Origin: CAZBBB01 sp964490005
Lineage (GTDB): Bacteria; Planctomycetota; B15-G4
Direction: 5' to 3'
DNA: 11,583 nucleotides
NCBI GenBank assembly: GCA_964490005.1
Contig: CAZBBB010000101.1
Location: forward strand, 1 to 11,583
A model generated the notes under the pieces. That model did no database searches. It was not told the DNA's origin and saw nothing but the letters and a program-made list of their open reading frames with translations. The position numbers were made by a program, and so were the translations under genes. The stretch's first letter is position 1. Every line of letters starts with the position of its first letter. Of the stretch, positions 1-7,700 are shown piece after piece.

Positions 1-711
1 CACGCCGCCCCTCACGCGGCGCGGGCCGCGCCGCTGCTGTGCGTGGCGGGCACCGACACCGACGTCGGCAAGACCGTCGCGAGCGCGCTGCTGCTGCGCG
101 CCGCCGCGCGGGCCGGGCTGCGCCCGGCCTACTGGAAGCCCGTGCAGACGGGCGCCGACAGCGACACCGGCACGATCGGCCGCCTCGTCGGGGACCTCGA
201 CGTCCTGCGCCTGCCGCCGCACGCCGAGTTCCCGCTGGCCGCCTCGCCCCACGAGGCGGCCGCGGCCGCGGGCGCGGTGATCGACGTCGCGGCGCTGCAG
301 GACGACTGGCGCTCGGCCGGCGCGCGCGCCGCCGGGCGCGGCCTGCTCGTGGTCGAACTCGCCGGCGGCCTGCTCGTGCCGCTCGACGCGCGCCACACCC
401 AGGCCGATCTGCTCGCGCGCCTGCGCCCGCCGCTGCTGCTCGTGGCGCGCTCGGGACTCGGCACGCTCAACCACACGCTGCTCACGCTCGAGGCCCTCGC
501 GAGCCGCGGCCTGCGCCCGCGCGCCCTGCTGCTCGTCGGCCCGCCGCATCGCAGCAACGCCGCCACGCTCGCCGCGCGCGCGTCGCTGCCGGTGTACGAG
601 CTCCCCCGCCTGGCGCGGCTCGACCCCGCGTCGCTCGACGACTGGCTCGCGCGCCAGGACCTGTCGGTCGTGCTCGGAGCCGCGGCGCCCCCGCCGGCGG
701 CCGCCTCGTGA
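1..711 (+). CDS. bioD: Dethiobiotin synthetase, 5' end outside the window
   Basis: BioD converts 7,8-diaminopelargonic acid, CO2 and ATP to dethiobiotin, the penultimate step of biotin synthesis, in the cytoplasm. The frame is open from base 1, and the P-loop GTDTDVGKT (residues 17-25 of the visible part) starts only about 16 residues in. BioD normally begins a few residues before this loop, so few residues are probably missing. A GTG at 43 would cut into the strand before the P-loop and is not a credible start. Other family marks are KPVQTG (46-51, with the catalytic Lys), SPH (82-84) and LNHTLLT. Two positions differ from E. coli BioD: the VEGAGG motif reads VELAGG (118-123), and the loop with the adenine-contacting Asn-Asp reads VGPPHRSN (179-186). 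The TGA stop shares bases with the bioA GTG. Identity is secure; the N-terminus is unknown. Confidence 0.93.
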   Translation, partial: HAAPHAARAAPLLCVAGTDTDVGKTVASALLLRAAARAGLRPAYWKPVQTGADSDTGTIGRLVGDLDVLRLPPHAEFPLAASPHEAAAAAGAVIDVAALQDDWRSAGARAAGRGLLVVELAGGLLVPLDARHTQADLLARLRPPLLLVARSGLGTLNHTLLTLEALASRGLRPRALLLVGPPHRSNAATLAARASLPVYELPRLARLDPASLDDWLARQDLSVVLGAAAPPPAAAS

Positions 712-2003
712 GCGGCGCCGACGAGCTGCTCGCGCGCGACGGCGCCGTCACCTGGCACCCCTACACGCAGCACGGACTGCGCGAGCCGCCGCTGCCCGTC
801 GTCGCCGCGCAGGGCGCGCTGCTCACGCTCGCCGACGGCCGGCAGCTCATCGACGCCATCTCGTCGTGGTGGACCTCGCTGCACGGCCACGGCCGCCCCG
901 AGCTGCTGGCGGCGCTGGCCGGACAGGCCGAGCGCCTCGACCACGTGCAGTTCGCCGGCGCGACGCACGAACCGGCCGTCGCGCTCGCCGAGGAGCTGCT
1001 CGCCGTCGCGCCGCCGGGCCTGTCGCGCGTGTTCTACAGCGACGACGGCAGCACCGCCGTCGAGGTCGCGCTCAAGATCGCGTACCTGAGCTGGGTGCAT
1101 GCCGGGCAGCCGCAGCGCACGCGCTTCGTGGCGCTGGAGAACGCCTATCACGGCGACACCTTCGGCGCGATGGCGGTCGGCGACCCGCAGCCCTTCTTCG
1201 CCGGATTGAAGCCGCTGCTCTTCACCGTCGAGCGCGTGCCGACCGACGCGGCGACGCTGAACGCGACGCTCGCGCGGCTCGGCGAGCGCGCCGCCGGGCT
1301 GATCGTCGAGCCGCTCGTGCAGGGCGCGGGCGGCATGCTCATGCACCCGCCCGAGTTCCTGCGCGAGGCGCGCGCCGCCGCCGACCGCCACGGCGTGCCG
1401 CTCATCGCCGACGAGGTCTTCACCGGCTTCGGCCGCACCGGCACGCTGTTCGCCTGCGCGCAGGCCGGCATCACGCCCGACCTGCTGTGCCTCGCCAAGG
1501 GCCTGACGGGCGGGCTGCTGCCGCTGGCCGCCACGCTCTCGACCGAGCGGCTCTACGAACGCTTCGTCTCGACCGACCGCGCGCGCACGCTGTTCCACGG
1601 GCACTCGTTCACGGCGCATCCCATCGGCTGCGCCGTCGCGCGGGCCTCGCTCGCGCTGTGCCGCGCCGAGGACACGCCCGCGCTCCTCGACGGCCTCGGC
1701 CGGCGCATCGAGAACGCGCTGCGCGCGCGGCTGCGCGTCGACGGCTCGCCGCGCGCGCAGGCCGTGGCCGCCAGCGTGCGCCGCCGCGGCGGCATCGTCG
1801 CGCTCGACCTGCCGCCGGTGGCCGGCGCCTCCGCCGGCTACCTCGACGCGCGCGCGCCGGCGCTGCGCGCGGCCGCCGTGCGGCGCGGCGTGCTGCTGCG
1901 CCCGCTGGGCAACGTGCTCTACGCCGTGCCGCCCTCGTGCACCGACGAGGCGCAGGGCGAGACGATCGCCGCCGTGCTCGCCGAACTCGCGCTGGAAGGC
2001 TGA
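708..2003 (+). CDS. bioA: Adenosylmethionine-8-amino-7-oxononanoate (DAPA) aminotransferase
   Basis: BioA is a PLP-dependent class III aminotransferase that makes 7,8-diaminopelargonic acid from KAPA, classically with S-adenosylmethionine as amino donor. Its product is the substrate of the adjacent BioD. The 431-residue length fits the family. Visible marks: WHPYTQ (16-21, with the Tyr equivalent to E. coli Y17), the PLP phosphate-binding region SDDGSTAVEVALK (111-123), NAYHGDTFGAM (145-155, Tyr stacking on PLP), IADEVFTGFGRTG (233-245, with the Asp that binds the pyridine N), Schiff-base Lys264 in CLAKGLTGG, HGHSFTAHP (297-305) and Arg398 in LLRPLGN. The GTG start at 708 overlaps the bioD stop (GTGA). 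It is preferred because the protein then begins just ahead of the conserved WHPYT, as in characterised BioA. There is no clear Shine-Dalgarno, which fits reinitiation after bioD. The donor could differ (some relatives use lysine). Confidence 0.95.
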   Translation: MSGADELLARDGAVTWHPYTQHGLREPPLPVVAAQGALLTLADGRQLIDAISSWWTSLHGHGRPELLAALAGQAERLDHVQFAGATHEPAVALAEELLAVAPPGLSRVFYSDDGSTAVEVALKIAYLSWVHAGQPQRTRFVALENAYHGDTFGAMAVGDPQPFFAGLKPLLFTVERVPTDAATLNATLARLGERAAGLIVEPLVQGAGGMLMHPPEFLREARAAADRHGVPLIADEVFTGFGRTGTLFACAQAGITPDLLCLAKGLTGGLLPLAATLSTERLYERFVSTDRARTLFHGHSFTAHPIGCAVARASLALCRAEDTPALLDGLGRRIENALRARLRVDGSPRAQAVAASVRRRGGIVALDLPPVAGASAGYLDARAPALRAAAVRRGVLLRPLGNVLYAVPPSCTDEAQGETIAAVLAELALEG

Positions 2004-2049
2004 GCGATGCCGCCCGCAGCCCGCGTTCGCTGCGCGCACCCACCCCTTC

Positions 2050-2055
2050 GAGGAG
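2050..2055 (+). promoter_or_regulatory. Ribosome binding site of the deiodinase-like gene
   Basis: GAGGAG lies seven bases upstream of the GTG at 2063. It decides the start of the flavoprotein, because that reading frame stays open far upstream through bioA with no other credible start. The 59-base gap after bioA shows no clear promoter, so transcription may continue from bioDA. Confidence 0.7.
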
Positions 2056-2062
2056 CGCTCCC

Positions 2063-2764
2063 GTGACCGACGCCCGCTTCGTCCCGCTGCCGCCGCGCCA
2101 CGACCCGGGCTGCGCGCCGGAACTCGCCGCGCGCGCCTTCCACGACGTGATGGCGACCCGCCGCACCGTGCGCCGGTTCAGCGACCGGCCCGTCTCGCGC
2201 GCGACGATCGAGTGGATCGTGCGCAGCGCGACGACGGCCCCCTCGGGCGCGAACAAGCAGCCCTGGCGCTTCGTCTGCGTCTCCGACCCGGCGCTCAAGC
2301 GCGCGATCCGCCTCGCGGCCGAGGAGGAGGAGCGCGCCTTCTACGCCAGCCGCGCGGGGCAGGCGTGGCTGGCCGACCTCGCGCCGCTCGGCACCGACGA
2401 GCACAAGGACTACCTCGAGGTCGCGCCCTGGCTGATCGTGGTCTTCAAGCTCATCAAGGGCGACGACGGCTCGGCCGTCTACTACCCCGCCGAGTCGGTG
2501 GGGATCGCGACCGGTCTGCTGCTCGCGGCCGCGCACCACGCCGGGCTCGTCACCGTGACGCACACGCCCTCGCCGATGAATTTCCTGGCGCGCGCGCTCG
2601 GACGGCCCGCGCACGAGCGGGCCTTCGTGCTCGTTCCCGTCGGGTATCCGGCGGCGGACTGCACCGTCCCGGCCGAAGCGCTGCGACGCAAGCCGCTCCC
2701 GGACGTGCTCGTTTTCGACGCGCCGCCCACAATCGCCGACCCCGGCGAGGCCCGCGTGCCCTAG
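2063..2764 (+). CDS. Iodotyrosine deiodinase-like flavoprotein (nitroreductase superfamily)
   Basis: This 233-residue FMN protein has the nitroreductase fold: the N-terminal RRTVRRFSDRPV (33-44) and APSGANKQPW (59-68) are the usual FMN-contact segments. The middle is not typical of nitroreductases but follows iodotyrosine deiodinase (IYD). IYD reductively removes halide from iodo- and other halotyrosines and holds the zwitterionic amino acid with a Glu/Tyr/Lys lid triad. Here Glu90, Tyr94 and Lys115 have the same spacing (4 and 21 residues) as human E157, Y161 and K182. GLVTVTHTP (161-169) places Thr168 where human T239 sits near FMN N5. GRPAHE, PVGYPA and RRKPL near the C-terminus also match IYD. 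There is no signal peptide or membrane anchor, unlike the mammalian enzyme, so it is likely cytoplasmic. Superfamily membership is secure; the IYD assignment is by motif comparison from memory; the physiological substrate is unknown. The stop is TAG at 2762. Confidence 0.88.
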   Translation: MTDARFVPLPPRHDPGCAPELAARAFHDVMATRRTVRRFSDRPVSRATIEWIVRSATTAPSGANKQPWRFVCVSDPALKRAIRLAAEEEERAFYASRAGQAWLADLAPLGTDEHKDYLEVAPWLIVVFKLIKGDDGSAVYYPAESVGIATGLLLAAAHHAGLVTVTHTPSPMNFLARALGRPAHERAFVLVPVGYPAADCTVPAEALRRKPLPDVLVFDAPPTIADPGEARVP

Positions 2765-2767
2765 AAT
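2762..2767 (+). promoter_or_regulatory. Possible -10 element for the metalloprotease gene
   Basis: TAGAAT matches the sigma-70 -10 consensus at five of six positions and stands out in this GC-rich context. It overlaps the stop codon of the flavoprotein gene and lies about 110 bases before the protease ATG. No convincing -35 is present at 16-18 bases upstream, and a TG dinucleotide is two bases off the extended -10 position. Weak evidence. Confidence 0.22.
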
Positions 2768-2836
2768 GGCGGCCGCCCCTCCGGCCTGTCGCGCCCCCGA
2801 ACGGCGCGGCCCTCCGCTGCATTCCGGGCGGGCACG

Positions 2837-2870
2837 CTCTCCCTCTCTCCCGCTCCTCTCTCCTCGGAGA
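2837..2870 (+). promoter_or_regulatory. Polypyrimidine leader overlapping the protease ribosome binding site
   Basis: Of the 29 bases from 2837 to 2865, 28 are C or T (one G at 2852). The tract contains two perfect mirror repeats, CCCTCTCTCCC (2841-2851) and CTCCTCTCTCCTC (2853-2865). It runs directly into the Shine-Dalgarno GGAGA (2866-2870), six bases before the ATG at 2877. TCTC (2859-2862) can pair with GAGA (2867-2870) around a CTCG loop, and the repeated CTCTCC copies upstream are also complementary to GGAGA. The leader could therefore mask the ribosome binding site. The composition is plain; a regulatory role is inference. Confidence 0.4.
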
Positions 2871-2876
2871 CCGCCG

Positions 2877-4628
2877 ATGTCCCGGCATTCCGTCGCGGCG
2901 CTCTGCGCCACCCTGCTCCTCGCCGCCGCCCCGCTCGCGCCGGCGCAGTACCAGCTCAGCACGCAGCTCATGGCCGAGAAGCTCGGCATCGGCGACGGCA
3001 CCGTGCAGCTGCTCGATCTGCCCGAGAGCGCCGGCGCGCCCTTCGAGGTCGACGTCGTGCTCGGCGGCGGCGACTTCACGCTCGTGCTCGCGCCGCACTC
3101 GATGTGGGCCGAGGACGGCTACGTGCTCGTGCAGCTCGCCGACGGCAGCTTCCGCACCGAGGCGCCCGCGCCGAGCGTGACCTATCGCGGCGTGGTCTCC
3201 GGCGTGGCCGGCAGCGCCGTCGCGGCCTCGCTCGTCGACGGCCAGCTCCAGGCCTACGTGCGCCTCGCCGCCGACCTGCCGCCCTTCGGCATCGACCCGG
3301 CCTCCTCGATCGACGCGCTCGCGCCGCGCGCCGCGCACGTCGTCTACGACGCGGCCGACACGCTGCCGATGGACATCTCCTGCGGCACGGTCGACGTCGC
3401 GCAGCGTCCGCACGCCCCGGGCGAGGGCGTCGGCGGCGCCGACGGCGCGGCCGACAACAAGGTCTGCCAGATCGCCTGCGACGCCGATTTCGAGTACTAC
3501 GGCAAGAACAGCAGCTCGGTCACCGCGACGCAGAACGACATCACCGCCGTGATCAACGCGGTCGAGACGATCTACAAGAACGACGTCAACATCGAGTACG
3601 ACATCACCACGATCATCGTGCGCACGGCCGAGCCCGACCCGTACACGACGAGTTCGTCGGGCAGCCTGCTCAGCCAGTTCGCGAGCACCTGGAACGCCAA
3701 CCACCAGTCGGTCGTGCGCGACGTCGCGCACCTGTTCACCGGCAAGAACCTGAGCGGCTCGACCATCGGCATCGCCTATCTGTCGGTGATCTGCAGCCAG
3801 GGCAGCGGCTACGGCCTGTCGGAGAGCAAGTACACCGGCAGCTTCACCTTCCGCACGGGCCTGACCGCGCACGAGCTGGGCCACAACTGGAGCGCCAACC
3901 ACTGCGACGGCGCGGGCGACTGCTGGATCATGTGCTCGGGCATCGGCGGCTGCGCCGGCAACGTGACCAAGTTCGGCACGGGCTCGAAGAACTCGATCAA
4001 CGCCAAGAAGAACTCCGTCGGCTGCCTGAGCAACGCCGTGCCGCCGCCTCCGCCCAGCATCACCACGATCGTGCCCGGCAGCGTGACGGCCTTCCTGCCC
4101 TCCTCGGTCGTGCTCACCGGCACCAACTTCGCCGAGGCCAACAGCATGAGCGTCGGCGGCACCGTGCTGCAGCACGGCGCGGGCTTCACCGTGAACAGCA
4201 ATACGCAGATCACGCTGCTGCCGCCGGCGCCCACGAGCCTCGGCGCCAAGAACGTGACCGTGACGCACCCGGGCGGCACGAGCCCCGCCAAGACGCTGAC
4301 CTACGTCGAGACCAACCCGCCCAAGCTGAGCGCCTCGACGCTGGCCGGCGCCGGCCAGCTCTTCGCGTGGAGCTGGGGCGGCGGCATCGGCGACACCGGC
4401 TTCCTGATCGTGTCGACGCAGGCGACGACGGCGCAGGTCTCCGGGCAGACCATCCTGGCCGTGCCGATCCTTCTGACGAGCCAGACGCTCACGGGCATCG
4501 GCATCGGCAGCCTCAGCCTCACGCTGCCGGCCTCCGCGCAGGGCCTGTTCATCTGGAGCCAGTTCGTCACCGCCGACGGCGGCGGCGTGCTCGCCAGCGA
4601 CATCATCAACACCTGGATCATCCTCTGA
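2877..4628 (+). CDS. Secreted metzincin-type zinc metalloprotease with TIG domain
   Basis: This 583-residue protein is predicted to be an exported zinc endopeptidase related to the reprolysin/M12B family. The ATG at 2877 has GGAGA six bases upstream and opens a signal peptide (residues 1-23: basic start, hydrophobic core, APA before Gln24). Residues 24-170 resemble an M12B propeptide (VTYRGVVSGVAGSAVAASL, 101-119). Cys169 in DISCGT may be a cysteine switch that occupies the zinc before activation. The catalytic domain spans about 195-385, with GIAYLSVICS (298-307), the zinc motif HELGHNWSANH (332-342; ligands His332, His336, His342; base Glu333) and Met352 in CWIMCS as the likely Met-turn. 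The usual Gly of HExxHxxGxxH is Ser339. A PPPPP linker leads to a TIG/IPT immunoglobulin-like domain (about 393-477) and a Gly/Ser/Thr/Leu-rich beta-type domain (about 483-583) that I cannot name. Eight cysteines in the catalytic region fit disulfides in an exported protein. The substrate is unknown. Confidence 0.85.
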   Translation: MSRHSVAALCATLLLAAAPLAPAQYQLSTQLMAEKLGIGDGTVQLLDLPESAGAPFEVDVVLGGGDFTLVLAPHSMWAEDGYVLVQLADGSFRTEAPAPSVTYRGVVSGVAGSAVAASLVDGQLQAYVRLAADLPPFGIDPASSIDALAPRAAHVVYDAADTLPMDISCGTVDVAQRPHAPGEGVGGADGAADNKVCQIACDADFEYYGKNSSSVTATQNDITAVINAVETIYKNDVNIEYDITTIIVRTAEPDPYTTSSSGSLLSQFASTWNANHQSVVRDVAHLFTGKNLSGSTIGIAYLSVICSQGSGYGLSESKYTGSFTFRTGLTAHELGHNWSANHCDGAGDCWIMCSGIGGCAGNVTKFGTGSKNSINAKKNSVGCLSNAVPPPPPSITTIVPGSVTAFLPSSVVLTGTNFAEANSMSVGGTVLQHGAGFTVNSNTQITLLPPAPTSLGAKNVTVTHPGGTSPAKTLTYVETNPPKLSASTLAGAGQLFAWSWGGGIGDTGFLIVSTQATTAQVSGQTILAVPILLTSQTLTGIGIGSLSLTLPASAQGLFIWSQFVTADGGGVLASDIINTWIIL

Positions 4629-4634
4629 GCCGAG

Positions 4635-4686
4635 CGGCGTGGCGGCGCGCGGTGCGCGTGTTGCACGCCGGGTGACCGGGCGGCGT
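4635..4686. terminator. Inverted repeats between convergent genes, possible terminator
   Basis: The 91 bases between the protease stop and the addA stop hold CGGCGTG (4635-4641), CACGCCG (4664-4670) and CGGCGT (4681-4686). The middle copy can pair with either flank, and GCGTG-TTG-CACGC (4656-4668) forms a further small hairpin. The position between two convergent genes fits a terminator, but there is no T-run on either strand, so this would not be a standard intrinsic terminator. GC-rich DNA produces such repeats easily. Confidence 0.25.
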
Positions 4687-4719
4687 CGATGACGGGCGCG
4701 GTCTTCGGCGAGCCGCCGC

Positions 4720-7700
4720 TCAGACCTCGCGCAACTCGCCGTGGTGCACGAAGGCGAGCGTGGCGCGGACGGCGGAGGGCGGCAGCGACCAGCGCGCGGC
4801 GAGGGCCTCGCGGTAGGCCTGCATCTGCGGCGCGTGGTGACGGGCGCGTTCGTCGAGCGCGGCGAGCGGGCCGCCGTCGGTCTTGAAGTCGATGAGCTGC
4901 GCAGCCGTCACGTGTCCGCCCTGCCGCCAGCAGACCAGCCGGTCGATGCGGCCCTGCACGAGCACGTCGCGGCCGTCCTCGGGCACGATGCGCGCGAAGC
5001 CGTCCTCGCGCCGCAGCTCGGGCACCGCGCCGGGCGGGCCGGTCTGCGCCGCGCGCGAGAGCAGCGCGGCGATCGCCGGGAGCTGCAGCATCGCGCGCCA
5101 CTCGTCCAGCCAGCGCGGCAGCAGCGCCTCGTCGAGCCCGGCCTGCAGCACCTGCCGCCGGCCCGTGGCGAGCAGCGAGGTCTCGTCGGGCAGCCCGTCC
5201 TCGAGCCAGCCGACCTGCTCGAACCAGCCGTGGATCACGGTGCCGCGCGTGCGTGCAGCCCGTGCGGAGAGGGCCTCGGTGCCGGCGGCGCCCGCGCCCA
5301 GCAGTTCGGCCACGCTCGGCCTGGCGCCCGCCGGCAGCGAGGCCGCCCGCCGCGGCAGCGCTCGCGCCGGCCCGCCGCGACGCAGCGCGATCGTCGGCGC
5401 GGGGCGCGAAGCCCGGCTCGGCGGCGCAGGCACCGGGTGCTCCGTCACCGACGGATCCCGCCGGTGGTGGAGCACGTCGCCGACGGCAGCGGCGGAGTCT
5501 GCGCACAACGCCTCGCGCAGCAGATCGGCGGCGCTGAGGTTGATCGTCTCGTCGGGCACGAACAGTTCCAGGTGCCGGATCGCGCGCGTCAGCGCGACGT
5601 AGAGCCCGCAGAGTTCGTCCTCGAAACGCCGCGCGCGCTCGGCCTCCCAGGCGGCCGCAAACGCCGGCGCCCGCTCGAGAAAGGCCTTGGGGAGCCAGCC
5701 CGCGATGCCGGTGATGCGGCCCTCGGCATCGCGCGCCACGAGCCGCTCCGCCTTGTCCGCGAACATCGGCCGGTCGAGTTCGGGCAGCAGCACGGCCTCG
5801 TACTCGAGACCCTTGGCGCGATGCACCGTTGTCACGACGATGCCCGAGCCGGCGGGGATCTCGACCGGCTGGGCGCGCACGAGGTCCACGAACTCGGAGG
5901 GCCGCTCGCTCGCGTGCGCATCGAAGGCGTGCCCCGTCTCGACGAGTTGCGCCAGTCGCAGGCGATCCCAGCCGTCGCAGGCGCCGGCCGCCACGACGAG
6001 GTCCCGCCAGCGCGCCAGGCAGGCGCCGTAGCCGTCGCGCAGCAGCAGTGCGCGCACACTGCGCGCCGCCGCCGACGCGCCGGACCTCCCGTCCTCACGC
6101 AGGCCCAGCCCGGGCCCCAGCGGCGATTGCGCCACGTGCAAGGCCGCCGGACCGTCGCCCGGATGATCGGCCAGATGCAGCAGCGAGAGCAGGATCTGCA
6201 CGGCGGGCGCATCGGTCAGCGGATAGCCGCCCTCGCCGGTCGCGTGCAGCCCGAGTCGCTGCAGCGCGTCGAGGATCGGCCCGATGCGCTCGTTCTGCCG
6301 CACGAGGATGCCGATGCGCCAGTCCGGGTGCGCGGCGCGCAGTTGCGCGGCGCGCTGCGCGACGGCCTGCGCGAGTTGCCGCGCGCGCACGTTCGCGTTG
6401 ACCTTTCCCATGCCCACCTGCCGCACGATGACCTCGCCGGCCGGCGGCGGGCGCAGCGCCGAGGCGTGCGCACCGAACTTCAGCGCCCACTGCGGCAGCA
6501 GGTCGGCGCCCCGCGCCCGCTCCAGGAACGAAGAGCCGGGCAGCGCACCGAACACGGTGTTGACCGTCTCGAGCACGGAGGGCGCCGACCGGTAGCTCAG
6601 GTCGAGCGGCAGGAGTCGCGCGTCCGGATAGCGGGCCGGCAGCGACGTGAGCAGTTTCGAGTTGCCGCCGCGCCAGCCGTAGATCGCCTGCTTGACGTCG
6701 CCGACGCAGAAGAACGCGCCGCGCCCCGCCACCTCGTCGGCGAGCGGCGCCAGGACGTCCCACTGTGCGGGCGAGGTGTCCTGAAACTCGTCGAGAAGGA
6801 GGTGCGCCGTGCGCGCGTCGCGCAGGAAGGCGCCGCGCTCGTCGTGCAGCACGTCGGGCGCCGCGCGCAGCAGGCGCGGCAGGTCGCCGAACTCCCAGGC
6901 GCGCCGCGCGCGCTGCACCGCGACGAAACTCTGCTCGTAGGCCTCGAGCAGCGAGCCGAGCGCGCGCCCCGCCTGCGCCGCGTCCAGCGCCAGATCGTGG
7001 GCGCCGCGAGCGAGCAGGGTCTCGGCGACCAGGCGCACCTCGGGCGAAATCTCGAACCCGTCGAAGGTCGGATCGTCGGCGAGCACCTTCTTCACGATGC
7101 CGATCTTGAGCACGGCGTCGACATCGAAGGGCGAGGACTGCAAGGCCGCGTGCAGCTTGTCGAGGTTCGTGACCCAGTGCGCGCGCGGCTTGCCCGCCTT
7201 GGTCAACGGCGGGTCGGCGATCGCCGCATCCACCAGGGCCAGCGCCTTGTCCCAGTCCTTCCCGGTCGGCGCGGGAGGCGCCTCGATCGCGCCCCACGCG
7301 GTGCGCGGCGCGGCCAGATACAACTCGCGCAGGTCCTTGCCGATGCGCCGCAGGAGCGTCGCGTGCACGCCGCTGCTCAGATCGCCGCCGCCCAGTTCGC
7401 GCAGCAGCACGTTGCGCTCGTCGGTTGTCGCGTGCTCGAGCAGGGCCGCGACCGCCTGCTCGCGCAGGGCCTCCTTGCCGGCCTCGTCGACGAGCTGCCA
7501 GCCCGGCGGCAGCCCCAGGTCGCCCGAGAGATGCCCGGCCAGTTCGACGAACACGCTGTCGAGCGTGCGCACCTGCCAGCGATGCAGGGAGCGAAGCGCG
7601 TCGAGCAAGAGCGTCGAGGCCGACGCGCGCGTGAGGGCCGCGTCGGGCAGGGCCTCGTTCAGCCGGCGCAGCGCGTCGTCGTCGAGCACTGCGTGCGCGA

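Noticed and set aside
39..707. N-terminal extension of bioA by 223 codons, which would give a fusion protein
   Set aside because: The extension is an Arg/Ala/Pro-rich out-of-frame reading of bioD. BioA homology starts just after the GTG at 708.
129..2039. Minus-strand frame of 636 codons antisense to bioD and bioA
   Set aside because: The translation is low-complexity Arg/Ala/Gly sequence with no motif; both plus-strand genes are well recognised.
2766..2876. Earlier start of the protease at the ATG at 2766
   Set aside because: It would add a Pro/Arg-rich stretch before the signal peptide and lacks a Shine-Dalgarno; the ATG at 2877 has GGAGA and a clean signal peptide.
2550..4268. Minus-strand frame of 572 codons antisense to the protease and the flavoprotein
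   Set aside because: Compositional shadow rich in Arg, Gly, His and Val; the plus strand carries a signal peptide, zinc motif and TIG domain.
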